From: Streptomyces monashensis
GTDB taxonomy: Bacteria; Actinomycetota; Actinomycetes; Streptomycetales; Streptomycetaceae
DNA: 64,000 nt
Assembly: GCF_001866665.1 (NCBI RefSeq)
Contig: NZ_MLYO01000013.1
Coordinates: 62,001 to 126,000, forward strand
Direction of reading: 5' to 3'
The translations under genes were made by a program, and so were the position numbers. Each line of letters opens with the position of its first letter. The first letter of the stretch is position 1. Under the pieces are notes generated by a model that was not told the origin of the DNA, did no database searches, and saw nothing but the letters and a program-made list of their open reading frames with translations. This document shows, piece by piece, positions 17,677 to 28,972 of this stretch.

Positions 17677-20547
17677 GTGCAGACCATCCCCACGGCACCC
17701 CCCTCGGAATTCTCCGAACTGGCCCGCTGCTGCGTCGTGTTCCTGCCGTCCGACCCGGCGCGCACAGGTAGTTTCGCCTTCTGGCGCTGGGATTGTGCGA
17801 CCCCGCCCACCGTCCCTGGTGGCTCCGCGACAGAGCTGGACGTCGTACTGCCCGCCGAGGACGGCGGTGTCGAACAGGTCCGTATCCCCGCGGTCCTGCT
17901 TCCCGTGCACGATGCCCTGCCGCTGCTCACGCGCACGCGTGCATTCCCGGAGGGCCACCGCTCGGTCGGCTTCTGGGCAGCTGCCTGCGGATTGGCCCTC
18001 CATTTCCTCGCGCGCGGACTGCTTCTACCGGGTCTGTCCGCGGGCGATCACGACGCCTGGCGGGTGGGCCCACTGTCCGCACAGGACGCGGAGCTGGTGC
18101 GCGAACTCGCCGCCGCCATGCCCCCGGAGGCCCACGCGGTGCCGCTCACGGCCGGTGAGCCGGCCCGGCTGCCCGACCCGGAACGACTGCTCCGGGCGTA
18201 CCTGGACGCGGTCGCCGACATGCTCCCGCGCTCTCCCGCGGCCTCCTGGGTGACTGGTGGTCCCGCGTACGCGACGCCCGAGCCGCAGCGCCTGCCCGAG
18301 CTGCGGGCCTGGGCGGACGACGTCGCCGCCGCCCATGACGCCGGCATACGGCTGTCGCTGCGCGTGGAGGTCTCCGGGCTCGACCCTGCCGCGGAGCAGG
18401 ACGACGGACGGGTACGGTTCCGCGCGGTGCTGCAAGTACACGGGCCGAGCGGGGCGCCGGACGTCATGGACGCCGCCGGTCTGTGGAGCGACACCGGACA
18501 GGGACACGAGTCGTTCGGCACGCGCGCGCGTACGGACGCGCTGCTGGCACTGCGCCGCGCGGCCCGTGCCTGGCCGCCGTTGACTCCCCTGCTCACCGCC
18601 GCCGTGCCGGACGCCGTGGGCCTCGCCGACGACGAGATCGCCGAACTGCTGGGAGAGGGCAGCGGCGCACTGGCCGCGGCGGGCGTCGACGTGCACTGGC
18701 CGAAGGAGCTGTCGCGCGACCTGACCGTGTACGCGACCGTCGGTTCGCCGGACGACGGCAGGTCCGCCCCAGGGGATGCCCCGGCTCCCTCGGCATTCCA
18801 TTCGGCAGGCACCTCCGTCGATTTCTCCTGGGGTTTCACTCTGGGCGGGCGGGAGCTGACCCGGGCGGAGCTTGGCCGGCTCGCAGAGGTCAAACGGCCC
18901 CTGGTGCGGTTGCACGACGGATGGGCCCTGGTCGACCCGCAACAGGCGGACCACGCCCGAAACCTGCACGACCGACGGGTGGCTCCCGTCGAGGCGCTGG
19001 CCGCCGCGCTGACGGGGTCGACCGAGGTCGACGGCCAACTGGTCGACGTGCGCTCGACAGGGTGGCTGGAACGGCTCCGGGAGCGGCTCACGGACCCCGA
19101 GCCGGTGCGCGCGGTCGGCCCCCCACCGGGCCTGTCCGCCACTTTGCGGGACTACCAGTTGGATGGCCTCGGCTGGCTGGCCAGCATGACCTCCCTCGGC
19201 CTGGGTTGCTGCCTCGCCGACGACATGGGCCTCGGCAAGACCGTCACACTGATCGCACTGCATCTGTACCGGCAGACGGACGCCTCGTCCGCCGGCCCGA
19301 CGCTCGTCGTCTGCCCGGCCTCCCTGATCGGCAACTGGCAGCGCGAGATCGAGCGGTTCGCTCCCGGTGTGCCGGTGCGCAGGTTCCACGGGCCCGGGCG
19401 TGATCTCGGTTCCGTCGCGTCCGGGGAGTTCATACTCACCACATACGGCACCATGCGCCTCGACGCGGAGCGGCTCGCCGAGGTGCCCTGGGGTCTGGTC
19501 GCGGCCGACGAGGCTCAGCACGTGAAGAACCCCTACGCGGCGACCTCGCGGGCCCTGCGCTCGATCGGCTCACGCACGCGTGTGGCGCTCACCGGCACCC
19601 CCGTGGAGAACAACCTCACGGAACTGTGGGCGATCCTCGACTGGACGACGCCCGGTCTGCTCGGCCGGCTCGGTGCCTTCCGCGCGCGGTATGCGCAGCC
19701 GGTTGAGGGAGGCCTCGACCCGGCTGCTGCGGGCCGGCTCTCGAAGCTCGTGCGGCCGTTCCTGCTGCGGCGGCGGAAGTCGGACCCCGGCATCGCGCCC
19801 GAGCTGCCGCCGAAGACCGAGAGCGACCGCCACGTGGCCCTCACACCCGAACAGGCTGAACTGTACGAGGCGTTGGCCCGCGAGACACTGGACCGGATCG
19901 CGGCCACCGACGCCATGGCCCGCCGGGGCCTGATCGTGCAGTTGCTGACCGGCCTGAAGCAGATCTGCAACCACCCGGCGCAGTTCCTCAAGGAGGACGA
20001 GCCGCGGCTCACGGGGCGCTCCGGGAAGCTGGAGCTGCTGGACGAACTGCTCGGCACGATCCTCTCGGAGGGTTCGGGCGTGCTCGTCTTCACGCAGTAC
20101 GTGCGCATGGCCCGCCTGCTCGAGCGGCATCTGACGGACCGTGGCGTGCCCTCGCTGCTGCTGCACGGCGGGACACCGGTCACCGCCCGCGAGGCGATGG
20201 TTCGGCGCTTCCAGGAGGGTGAAGTGCCCGTGTTCCTGCTGTCCTTGAAGGCCGCCGGGACGGGCCTCAACCTCACGCGGGCCGCGCATGTCGTGCACTA
20301 CGACCGCTGGTGGAATCCTGCGGTCGAGGCGCAGGCCACCGACCGCGCGTACCGCATCGGGCAGACCCGTCCGGTGCAGGTGCACCGGCTGATCGCCGAG
20401 GGCACTCTCGAGGACCGGATCGCGGAGATGCTCGCCCGCAAGCGCGAGTTGGCGGACGCTGTGCTCGCCACCGGCGAGGCCGCACTGACGGAGTTGACCG
20501 ACACGGAACTGGCCGCGCTGGTGGAACTGCGCGGGGAGGCGCGATGA
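17677..20547 (+). CDS. SNF2/Swi2-family DNA-dependent ATPase (helicase)
   Basis: 956 aa from GTG 17677, which has GAGGAG about 12 bp upstream; ATG 17644 is the alternative start. The N-terminal 480 residues are the SNF2-helicase-associated region of bacterial SNF2 proteins. The ATPase core follows with motif I DDMGLGKTVTL, motif Ia VVCPASLIGNWQRE, motif II DEAQH, motif III ALTGTPVEN, motif V GTGLNLTRA and motif VI ATDRAYRIGQ. Known: RapA/SNF2-type translocases remodel protein-DNA complexes. The stop overlaps the start of the SWIM zinc-finger gene (ATGA at 20544-20547), so the two products probably work together. Confidence 0.94.
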   Translation: MQTIPTAPPSEFSELARCCVVFLPSDPARTGSFAFWRWDCATPPTVPGGSATELDVVLPAEDGGVEQVRIPAVLLPVHDALPLLTRTRAFPEGHRSVGFWAAACGLALHFLARGLLLPGLSAGDHDAWRVGPLSAQDAELVRELAAAMPPEAHAVPLTAGEPARLPDPERLLRAYLDAVADMLPRSPAASWVTGGPAYATPEPQRLPELRAWADDVAAAHDAGIRLSLRVEVSGLDPAAEQDDGRVRFRAVLQVHGPSGAPDVMDAAGLWSDTGQGHESFGTRARTDALLALRRAARAWPPLTPLLTAAVPDAVGLADDEIAELLGEGSGALAAAGVDVHWPKELSRDLTVYATVGSPDDGRSAPGDAPAPSAFHSAGTSVDFSWGFTLGGRELTRAELGRLAEVKRPLVRLHDGWALVDPQQADHARNLHDRRVAPVEALAAALTGSTEVDGQLVDVRSTGWLERLRERLTDPEPVRAVGPPPGLSATLRDYQLDGLGWLASMTSLGLGCCLADDMGLGKTVTLIALHLYRQTDASSAGPTLVVCPASLIGNWQREIERFAPGVPVRRFHGPGRDLGSVASGEFILTTYGTMRLDAERLAEVPWGLVAADEAQHVKNPYAATSRALRSIGSRTRVALTGTPVENNLTELWAILDWTTPGLLGRLGAFRARYAQPVEGGLDPAAAGRLSKLVRPFLLRRRKSDPGIAPELPPKTESDRHVALTPEQAELYEALARETLDRIAATDAMARRGLIVQLLTGLKQICNHPAQFLKEDEPRLTGRSGKLELLDELLGTILSEGSGVLVFTQYVRMARLLERHLTDRGVPSLLLHGGTPVTAREAMVRRFQEGEVPVFLLSLKAAGTGLNLTRAAHVVHYDRWWNPAVEAQATDRAYRIGQTRPVQVHRLIAEGTLEDRIAEMLARKRELADAVLATGEAALTELTDTELAALVELRGEAR

Positions 20548-21875
20548 ACCATTACGACGAGAAGCACACGCGCGTGGCCGGGCGCGCGTTCGCCGCGCAA
20601 CCTCCCGCGCGCGGGCAGGCGTTCGCGCGGACCTGGTGGGGCCGCGCCTGGCTGCGAGCACTGGAGGACGGGGCGTTGGACAACGCGGCGGTCACGGCGG
20701 GGCGCCGGCTCGCGCGCGCGGGCGGCGTGGGCGCGATGACCGTACGGCCGGGCCGCGTCACAGCCGTCGTACGCGAGCCCGGCGGCGCGGCCCACCGGGC
20801 CGACGTGCTGCTGCCGGAGCTGTCCGAGGAGGAGTGGGCCCGGTTCCTTGACGTGGCCAGGGAGCAGGCCGGGCACATGGCGGCGCTGCTCGACCGGGAG
20901 CTGCCTCCGCATCTGATCGAGGACGCCGCGGTGAGCGGGATCGATCTGCTACCGGGCCTCGGCGATCTGGAGCCGGAGTGCGACTGCGGAACGTGGGACC
21001 ACTGCGGGCACACCGCCGCGCTGTGCCACCAGGTGGCCCGCCTACTGGACGAAGATCCGTTTCTGCTCCTGCTGTTGCGCGGCCGGGAGCGAGAGTTCTT
21101 CCTCGCGGAGCTGCAGGCGCGTGGGAGCGCGTCCGCGTCCCCGACGGAAACCGACGCGCGCGTGGCCGAAGGTGTGGACGCGACGGAGGCATGGGCGACC
21201 GGTGACATCCTGCCTCCGCTCCCCGGGCTGCCCGGACTCCCCCCGGTGCCCGGTACACCACCACGTCTCGACACCGGTGCTGCCGCGGCGCCCGGGATCG
21301 ATCCTGTGGCATTGGAGCACCTGGCGGACCGCACCGCCGTGGAGGCGTACCGGCTGCTGGCAAACGTTCTTCGTGGGGACGTGCGAGGCGGCGCGGCCCT
21401 GACAGCGGCACAGGACGCCGTACGCCTCGCCTGCGCAGCGCCCGCCGGCTCGGTCACCGACCGGCTCGCCGAAGCGTCCGGCCGCGGCCTTGAGGGCTTG
21501 ACGACCGCCGTCCGGGCCTGGCGCGCCGGGGGCCCGGCGGCCTTGGCCGTGCTGGACGAGGAACGGCCGGTACGGGGTGCGGCGCTCGCACGCGCGCGTG
21601 CGGCGCTGGAAACGGCCTGGGAGGCGGACGAGCTGCCGTCGTTCGACCGGCACGGCAACCAATGGACCGTGCCCGGCGAAGGAGTTCAGTTGCGTCCGGA
21701 CCCGGACGGACGCTGGTGGCCGTACCGGGACGAGGGCGGTCGCTGGATCCCGGCGGGCGGGCCCGACCGCGATCCGGCTGCCGCCCTGGCCGTGGCTCGC
21801 CTCGAAACGGAGACGGAGGACGCACAGCGCGTGGAGCCCGTCAGGATGAAGTCCGCGGACGGCAAAGAAGTGTGA
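20544..21875 (+). CDS. SWIM zinc-finger protein, partner of SNF2 helicase
   Basis: 443 aa from ATG 20544, overlapping the helicase stop. The N terminus (FARTWWGRAWLRALED) is typical of bacterial SWIM proteins. The SWIM finger CXC-X5-CXH is visible as CDCGTWDHCGH at about residues 146-156. The later part is Ala/Arg-rich. Known: SWIM domains bind nucleic acid or protein and often occur with SNF2 ATPases. Translational coupling supports a two-subunit complex. DNA repair or chromosome maintenance is possible but not shown here. Confidence 0.92.
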   Translation: MNHYDEKHTRVAGRAFAAQPPARGQAFARTWWGRAWLRALEDGALDNAAVTAGRRLARAGGVGAMTVRPGRVTAVVREPGGAAHRADVLLPELSEEEWARFLDVAREQAGHMAALLDRELPPHLIEDAAVSGIDLLPGLGDLEPECDCGTWDHCGHTAALCHQVARLLDEDPFLLLLLRGREREFFLAELQARGSASASPTETDARVAEGVDATEAWATGDILPPLPGLPGLPPVPGTPPRLDTGAAAAPGIDPVALEHLADRTAVEAYRLLANVLRGDVRGGAALTAAQDAVRLACAAPAGSVTDRLAEASGRGLEGLTTAVRAWRAGGPAALAVLDEERPVRGAALARARAALETAWEADELPSFDRHGNQWTVPGEGVQLRPDPDGRWWPYRDEGGRWIPAGGPDRDPAAALAVARLETETEDAQRVEPVRMKSADGKEV

Positions 21876-22015
21876 GGTGACGCCACCACAGCATCGGCAC
21901 GATCCGGGGAGTACCCCGGCTCCGGCGTCGACCTCGTGACCGGTCGGGCTCGGTGGCGATCAACGAGGGCCGGGGAGAGCGGCGTGTGATGCGGCTGCGC
22001 TCCCCAGCCCCGTCT

Positions 22016-22034
22016 CGTGCCCGGCAAGGGCACG
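22016..22034 (-). terminator. Hairpin downstream of xylA
   Basis: CGTGCCC (22016-22022) and GGGCACG (22028-22034) form a 7-bp stem with a 5-nt loop, 16 bp past the xylA stop on the minus strand. No T-run. Confidence 0.45.
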
Positions 22035-22049
22035 CGTGCGTGCGGTCGG

Positions 22050-23270
<1,221 letters not shown>

Positions 23271-23338
23271 ATGCGCACGCACCTCTGGGAAGAGACAAGA
23301 TGCAGATACCGCAGAGCCGCGGAAGAGAGGAGAGCCCG

Positions 23339-24793
23339 ATGTCAGCAGCCGAGGGTCCGCTCGTCGTCGGCGTGGACACATCCACCCAGTCCACGAAGGC
23401 ACTGGTCGTCGACGCGTCGACCGGGCAGGTGGTGGCGAGCGGCCAGGCGCCGCACACCGTGTCCTCCGTGGCGGGCCGCGAGAGTGATCCGCGTCAGTGG
23501 TGGGACGCGCTGTGCGAGGCGTTGCGCCAGTGCGGTGACGCGGCGCACGAGGCGGCGGCGATGTCGATCGGCGGCCAGCAGCACGGACTGGTCACCCTGG
23601 ACGAACGTGGCGAGCCGGTGCGTCCCGCGCTGCTGTGGAACGACGTCCGCTCGGCTCCGCAGGCCCGCCGACTGGTGGAGGAGCTGGGCGGGCCGAAGGC
23701 CTGGGCGGAGCGCACCGGCAGCGTGCCCGGCGCGTCGTTCACGGTCACCAAATGGGCGTGGCTGGCCGAGCACGAGCCGCAGGCGGTGCGCGCCACGCGC
23801 GCGGTGCGGCTTCCCCACGACTACCTCACCGAGCGCCTGACGGGACAGGGCACGACGGACCGCGGCGACGCCTCCGGAACCGGCTGGTGGGCGTCCGGGA
23901 CAGAAGGCTACGACGAGGAGACCCTGGTGCACGTCGGGCTGGACCCGGCGCTGCTGCCCCGCGTGGTGCGGCCGGGCGAGGTGGCCGGCACCGTGCGCGA
24001 CAGCCACGATCTGCCGTTCTCCAAGGGCACACTGGTCGCCGCGGGGACCGGCGACAACGCGGCCGCGGCGCTGGGACTCGGCCTGCGGCCGGGCACCCCT
24101 GTGCTCAGCCTCGGCACCTCCGGCACGGTGTACGCCGTCTCCCGGCGCCGCCCGGCCGACCCGACCGGCACGGTGGCGGGCTTCGCGGACGCGCACGGGG
24201 ACTGGCTGCCGCTGGCGTGCACCCTGAACTGCACGCTCGCCGTCGACCGCGTCGCGGCACTGCTGGGCCTGGAACGGGACGCCGTCGAGCCCGGCGGGCA
24301 GGCGACGCTGCTGCCGTATCTGGACGGCGAGCGCACCCCGAGCCTGCCGCACGCCTCCGGACTGCTGCACGGACTGCGCCACGACACGACCGGAGGACAG
24401 CTGCTCCAGGCCGCGTACGACGGCGCCGTGCACGCGCTGCTCGGCGCCCTCGACCTGGTCCTGGACCCGGACGCGGACCGCAGCACCCCGCTGCTGCTGA
24501 TCGGTGGCGGGGCCCGCGGGACGGCCTGGCAGCAGACGGTACTGCGACTGTCGGGGCGGCCGGTGCAGGTACCCGAGGCACGGGAACTGGTCGCCCTCGG
24601 GGCCGCCGCGCAGGCCGCGGGGCTGCTCACCGGCGAGGACCCGGCCGCGGTGGCACGCCGCTGGAACACGGCCGCCGGTCCGGTGCTGGAGGCGGTGGAG
24701 CGGGACGAGGCGACGCTGGAACGGATCACCGGGGTACTCTCCGACGCGGCCCTGCTGCTGGAGCGGGGGACGGACACCGGGCCGCAGGCGTGA
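23339..24793 (+). CDS. xylB: Xylulokinase
   Basis: 484 aa from ATG 23339, which has GAGAGGAGAG upstream. An FGGY kinase that phosphorylates D-xylulose at O5 using ATP. Seen: GVDTSTQSTK phosphate-binding motif at the N terminus, SIGGQQHGLV, WNDVR, an LPHDYL segment, the C-terminal ATPase motif GTGDNAAAALGLG, and LLIGGGARGTAWQQ. It diverges from xylA and is followed 34 bp later by the ROK regulator, so the pair forms an operon for xylose use. Confidence 0.96.
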   Translation: MSAAEGPLVVGVDTSTQSTKALVVDASTGQVVASGQAPHTVSSVAGRESDPRQWWDALCEALRQCGDAAHEAAAMSIGGQQHGLVTLDERGEPVRPALLWNDVRSAPQARRLVEELGGPKAWAERTGSVPGASFTVTKWAWLAEHEPQAVRATRAVRLPHDYLTERLTGQGTTDRGDASGTGWWASGTEGYDEETLVHVGLDPALLPRVVRPGEVAGTVRDSHDLPFSKGTLVAAGTGDNAAAALGLGLRPGTPVLSLGTSGTVYAVSRRRPADPTGTVAGFADAHGDWLPLACTLNCTLAVDRVAALLGLERDAVEPGGQATLLPYLDGERTPSLPHASGLLHGLRHDTTGGQLLQAAYDGAVHALLGALDLVLDPDADRSTPLLLIGGGARGTAWQQTVLRLSGRPVQVPEARELVALGAAAQAAGLLTGEDPAAVARRWNTAAGPVLEAVERDEATLERITGVLSDAALLLERGTDTGPQA

Positions 24794-24827
24794 CGCCGGG
24801 CGGCGGACAGCGAGGATCGACGCAGGC

Positions 24828-26036
24828 ATGACCGCACCGCTGCACGAGGCCCGCCCGTCGGGCTCCGGGCGCGCCCTGCCGGACACCCAGCAGGGCATGC
24901 GCCGGCGCAATCTGGCCCGCGTGATGCACGCCGTCAGCGCCGAGGGATCGCTGTCGCGGGCCGCGGTCGCCTCGCGCATCGGGCTGACGCGGGCTGCCGT
25001 GTCGACGCTGGTGGACGAGCTGATCCGCTGGGGGCTGCTGGAGGAGCTGGGGCCGGAACGGCCGGGCCGGGTGGGCCGGCCCGGGTCGGCACTCGCGGTG
25101 AGCGGCCGCGGTCCGGCGGGGATCGGCGCAGAGATCGGCGTCGACCATCTCGCGGTGTGCGCGGTCGACCTGCGCGGCACGGTCCGCGCCCGGGCCGTGC
25201 GACGCGGGGGGAACCGTGACCGGGCCCCCGAGGCCGTGGCGGCGGAGCTGGGGCAGCTGGCGCGCCGGGTCGTCGCGGAGGCGCAGCGCGAGGAACTCTG
25301 GCCTGCCGGGCTCGCCGTCGCCGTCCCCGGACTCGTGGCCAGGGACGGCCGTACGGTCGTGCGCGCCCCGAACCTCGACTGGCACGACACCGACATCGGC
25401 GCCCTGCTGCCCGGCGAATGGCCGCTCACCGTGGACAACGAGGCCAACTACGGTGCCCTCGCGGAGCTGTGGCTCGGCGAGGACACCCCGCATGACTTCC
25501 TGCATGTGTCCGCCGAGATCGGCATCGGTGCAGCGGTCGTCGTGGACGGCGGACTGCTGCGCGGCACCCGGGGCTTCGCGGGCGAGCTGGGCCACATACC
25601 CGTGCGACCGGACGGACCGCCCTGCCCGTGCGGTGGCCGTGGCTGCCTGGAGCAGTACGCCGGCGAAGAGGCCGTGCTGCGCGCGGCCGGACTGGAGCCG
25701 CGCGAGGACCGGGTGGGGCTGCTCGCAGGGCGCGCCGAGGACGGCGACGAACGTGTACGGGCGGCTCTGCGGGACGCAGGAGCGGCGCTCGGCATCGCGC
25801 TGACCGGAGCGGTGAACCTGCTCGACCCGGAGACGGTGGTCCTGGGCGGTGCCCTGGCCAGCCTCTCCCCCTGGTTGCTGCCATCCCTGGAAGCCGAACT
25901 GACGGGCCGTACGGCGGGCCCGGCCTGCCCGGTGGCCGTCTCCCGGCTGGGGCCGGAGGGCCCCTTGCTGGGTGCGGCGCACTCGGTCGTCCGCTCCGTG
26001 CTGGACGATCCGGCCGTGGTGACCGAGCGGTCCTGA
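24828..26036 (+). CDS. xylR: ROK-family transcriptional repressor, likely XylR
   Basis: 402 aa from ATG 24828. An N-terminal winged helix (RRRNLARVMHAVSAEGSLSRAA, then GLTRAAVSTLVDELI) precedes a ROK sugar-binding domain with the zinc motif CPCGGRGCLEQYAG and the DNEANYGALAELW and GIGAAVVVDGGLLRG motifs. Known: NagC/XylR-type ROK proteins repress sugar genes until inducer binds. Its place behind xylB and beside xylA makes xylose the likely effector (inference). The gene probably also controls its own operon. Confidence 0.9.
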   Translation: MTAPLHEARPSGSGRALPDTQQGMRRRNLARVMHAVSAEGSLSRAAVASRIGLTRAAVSTLVDELIRWGLLEELGPERPGRVGRPGSALAVSGRGPAGIGAEIGVDHLAVCAVDLRGTVRARAVRRGGNRDRAPEAVAAELGQLARRVVAEAQREELWPAGLAVAVPGLVARDGRTVVRAPNLDWHDTDIGALLPGEWPLTVDNEANYGALAELWLGEDTPHDFLHVSAEIGIGAAVVVDGGLLRGTRGFAGELGHIPVRPDGPPCPCGGRGCLEQYAGEEAVLRAAGLEPREDRVGLLAGRAEDGDERVRAALRDAGAALGIALTGAVNLLDPETVVLGGALASLSPWLLPSLEAELTGRTAGPACPVAVSRLGPEGPLLGAAHSVVRSVLDDPAVVTERS

Positions 26037-26290
26037 CCGTCTCGGCACCGTGTGAGCGCCGCCGTGGCGGTCCCCCCACCAGGATTCACCCGATCGAGTG
26101 ACGGAGTTTTCCACAGGCGGCAGGCTGTCCACGGATCCGCTGCGAGCCCTTCTGCCCGACCCGTCCGCGCCGTACCGTGATTCACGCGAGGCGCTGTCGG
26201 CGTTCCGCCACGAACCGCGGCGCGCACGCGAGATGACGGCATTTCACACAGGTCGGGTGGCAGCGGGCTGACACGTATCGGGGGACACGC

Positions 26291-27775
26291 ATGCACGGGG
26301 AGAGGACCGAGACGCTGCGGCGCGACGCCATCGGGTTGCGCGAGGTGCTGTTCCAGAGCGTCACGGCGATGGCGCCGGCCGCCGCGGTGGCCGCGTCGAT
26401 TCCGTCCGGCGCCGCCTTCGCGGGTGGCAGTCTGCCGCTGGCGGTACTGATCGCGCTCGTGGCCTGCCTGTTCACGGCATCGTGCGTGGCCGAGCTGGCC
26501 CGGGAGTTACCGGCGGCGGGCTCGGTGACCACCTATGCGGCGCGGGGACTGCACCCGGCCGTCGGCTTCCTCGTCGGCTGGGGCTACGTCTTCGTGGAGG
26601 CGCTGGTCCCGCCCCTGCTGCTGTTGCAACTGGGCTTCACGGCGGCCGGCACACTGCACGAGGAGTGGCCCTCGTGCCCGGCCGACCTCTGGTGGCCGTG
26701 GTCACTGGCCGGTGCGGCCGTGATCGCCGTCGCCGGATACCTCGGCGTCCGGGCCTCGGCCCGCTTCGGGACGGCCCTCGGTGTCTTCGAGATACTCGTC
26801 TTCCTCGTGTTCTCGTTTCTGCTCATCGGCAAGGCGGGCAGCGCCAACACCCTGTCGGTGTTCGGGACTTCGCACACCGCCGAAGGGTACGCCGGTTTCA
26901 GCGGCGTGTTCGCCGGGTCCGTCTACACGGTGCTGGCCTTCGCCGGGTTCGAGGCGGCGGCGCCGCTCGCCGAGGAGACGCGTGACCCCCGGCGGACGAT
27001 GCACCGCGCGGTACTCGGAGCGGCTCTGGGCATCGGTCTGTTCTACGTGATCACGACCTACGCGATGACGGTCTATTACGGCCCGGACCGCTTCACGAAG
27101 TTCGGCGCCTCAGGCGAAGCCTCCTGGGACGGCGTCGCCCGTGCCTCCTTCGGCCTCTTCTGGGTGCTGGTGTTCCTCGCGGTGATCAACTCCACGATCG
27201 CCAACGCCAACGCGTGCGCCAACGTCTCGACCCGCACGGCCTTCGCCCTGGCCCGTATCCGGGTCCTGCCCGGACTGCTCGCCACGCTCCATCCCCGGCA
27301 CCGCTCCCCCGTGGCCGGTATCGCGGTGCAGACCGTCGTGGCCGTCGGGGCCGTTCTGGGGCTCGGCTTCGCCTACGATCCGGTGACCGCGTTCCTGCTC
27401 CTCGCCACCGTGATCGTCACGGTCGTCGTCGGCGTCTACATCGTCGTGAACCTAGCCTGCGCAGGCTACTTCCTGCGGTCCGGCCGGGCCGTGCTCAAAC
27501 CGGTGCGGCATCTGCTCTTCCCGGTGCTGGGCATCGTGGCGTTCGTCCCGGCCCTGCTGACGGCCGCCGGCCTCCCGGTGTTCGACTTCGTGACCGCGCT
27601 CAAGGCCCCGGTGTCCTACGCCGGCCCGGTCGTCGGCGTCTGGATGGCGGCGGGCGTCGTGGTGCTGATCCTGCTGATACGGCGGCACCCGGAGCGGATG
27701 GCCGAGACCGCGCGGGTGCACCTCGACCAGTACGCCCCGGCAGGCCACCGGCAGGACGGGACCGTGTCCGGCTGA
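26291..27775 (+). CDS. APC-family amino acid permease
   Basis: 494 aa with about 12 hydrophobic segments. The N terminus (FQSVTAMAPAAAVAASIPSG) is the unwound TM1 substrate-binding region of APC transporters, and FAGFEAAAPLAEETRDPRRTM is the conserved region around TM6 and loop 6-7. It imports amino acids or amines by proton symport or exchange. ATG 26291 follows a GGGGGA-type site. The acetamidase gene starts 89 bp downstream, so an imported amide or amine substrate is plausible (inference). Confidence 0.9.
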   Translation: MHGERTETLRRDAIGLREVLFQSVTAMAPAAAVAASIPSGAAFAGGSLPLAVLIALVACLFTASCVAELARELPAAGSVTTYAARGLHPAVGFLVGWGYVFVEALVPPLLLLQLGFTAAGTLHEEWPSCPADLWWPWSLAGAAVIAVAGYLGVRASARFGTALGVFEILVFLVFSFLLIGKAGSANTLSVFGTSHTAEGYAGFSGVFAGSVYTVLAFAGFEAAAPLAEETRDPRRTMHRAVLGAALGIGLFYVITTYAMTVYYGPDRFTKFGASGEASWDGVARASFGLFWVLVFLAVINSTIANANACANVSTRTAFALARIRVLPGLLATLHPRHRSPVAGIAVQTVVAVGAVLGLGFAYDPVTAFLLLATVIVTVVVGVYIVVNLACAGYFLRSGRAVLKPVRHLLFPVLGIVAFVPALLTAAGLPVFDFVTALKAPVSYAGPVVGVWMAAGVVVLILLIRRHPERMAETARVHLDQYAPAGHRQDGTVSG

Positions 27776-27864
27776 CCCCCGCCGGCCCGCCCGCAGCCGC
27801 GCGGACCGACACCCCCGAAGGCCTCCGTTCCCCGACCGCCCCTGCCAGAAGGGACCACCTCACG

Positions 27865-28878
27865 ATGACCGACCCCCGGATCCTCACCGTGCGTCCGGAA
27901 CCGGATCAGTACGCCTGGACGTTCGGCGGCGCGGCACCCGTCGCGCGGATCGCGCCCGGCACCGTGCTCGACCTGTTCACCGAGGACTGCTTCGCCGGCC
28001 GGGTCCGCTCCGAGAAGGACCTCGTCTCCGAGGTCTGCGAGTTCCCCTATCTCAATCCACAGACCGGCCCCTTCCACCTCGAGGGCGCCGAGCCCGGCGA
28101 CACCGTGGCCGTGCACTTCGTGTCGATCGAGCCGGCCCGCGACTGGGCCGCCTCGACGACGGTCCCGCTGTTCGGCGCCCTCACCTCCACGCACACCACG
28201 GCCACGCTTCAGCCCCCGCTGGAGGAGCGGGTCTGGATCTGGCAGCTGGACCGCACGCGGCGCACCGCCCTGTTCCAGGCGCGCGACAGCGACATCCAAG
28301 TGGAACTGCCCATGGACCCGATGCACGGCACGGTGGGCGTGGCCCCCGCCAGTCTGGAAGTGCGCTCGGCCCTGGTCCCGGACGCGCACGGCGGCAACAT
28401 GGACACGCCCGAGATGCGGGCGGGCGTCACCTGCTACCTGGGGGTCAACGTCGAGGGCGCTCTGCTCAGTCTCGGCGACGGACATGCGCGGCAGGGTGAG
28501 GGCGAGACCTGTGGGGTGGCGGTCGAGTGCGCGATGAACACAGTGGTGATCGTGGATCTCCTCAAGGACGTCGCCACGCCGTGGCCCCGGCTGGAGTCGG
28601 ACACTCACATCATCTCAACGGGCTCGGCCCGCCCGCTGGAGGACGCGTTCCGGATATCGCAGCTCGACCTGGTGCAGTGGCTGGCGCGCGACTACGGGTT
28701 CAGTGAGCCGGACGCGTATCAATTCGCAACCCAGGCGGTCGAATCACCGTTGGCCAACGTATGCGACACGAACTACACGTGCGTGGCCAAGCTCCGTAAG
28801 GGGTGGCTGCCCGCGCGCGAGACGTACCGGGGTGTGCACGCACGGCTGCGCGAGACCGCGCGGACACTGCGCGGCTGA
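27865..28878 (+). CDS. Acetamidase/formamidase family protein
   Basis: 337 aa matching the FmdA/AmdA family: YAWTFGGAAPVARIAPGTVLDLFTEDCF near the N terminus, AEPGDTVAVHFVSIEP, the MDPMHGTVGVAP motif, GGNMDTPEM and LGDGHARQGEGE, which carry the conserved His/Asp metal and active-site residues. Known reaction: hydrolysis of short amides to acid and ammonia. ATG 27865 has AAGGGA about 10 bp upstream. It follows the permease on the same strand, which suggests a nitrogen-scavenging pair. Confidence 0.93.
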   Translation: MTDPRILTVRPEPDQYAWTFGGAAPVARIAPGTVLDLFTEDCFAGRVRSEKDLVSEVCEFPYLNPQTGPFHLEGAEPGDTVAVHFVSIEPARDWAASTTVPLFGALTSTHTTATLQPPLEERVWIWQLDRTRRTALFQARDSDIQVELPMDPMHGTVGVAPASLEVRSALVPDAHGGNMDTPEMRAGVTCYLGVNVEGALLSLGDGHARQGEGETCGVAVECAMNTVVIVDLLKDVATPWPRLESDTHIISTGSARPLEDAFRISQLDLVQWLARDYGFSEPDAYQFATQAVESPLANVCDTNYTCVAKLRKGWLPARETYRGVHARLRETARTLRG

Positions 28879-28972
28879 CACCGGCGCCGCCCCTCCCGGC
28901 GCCGGCCCCGTCTCCCGAGCCCCTCCCCCGTCCCTCTCCCCACCCTCCACGACGCTTGAAAGGCACCCGCCC

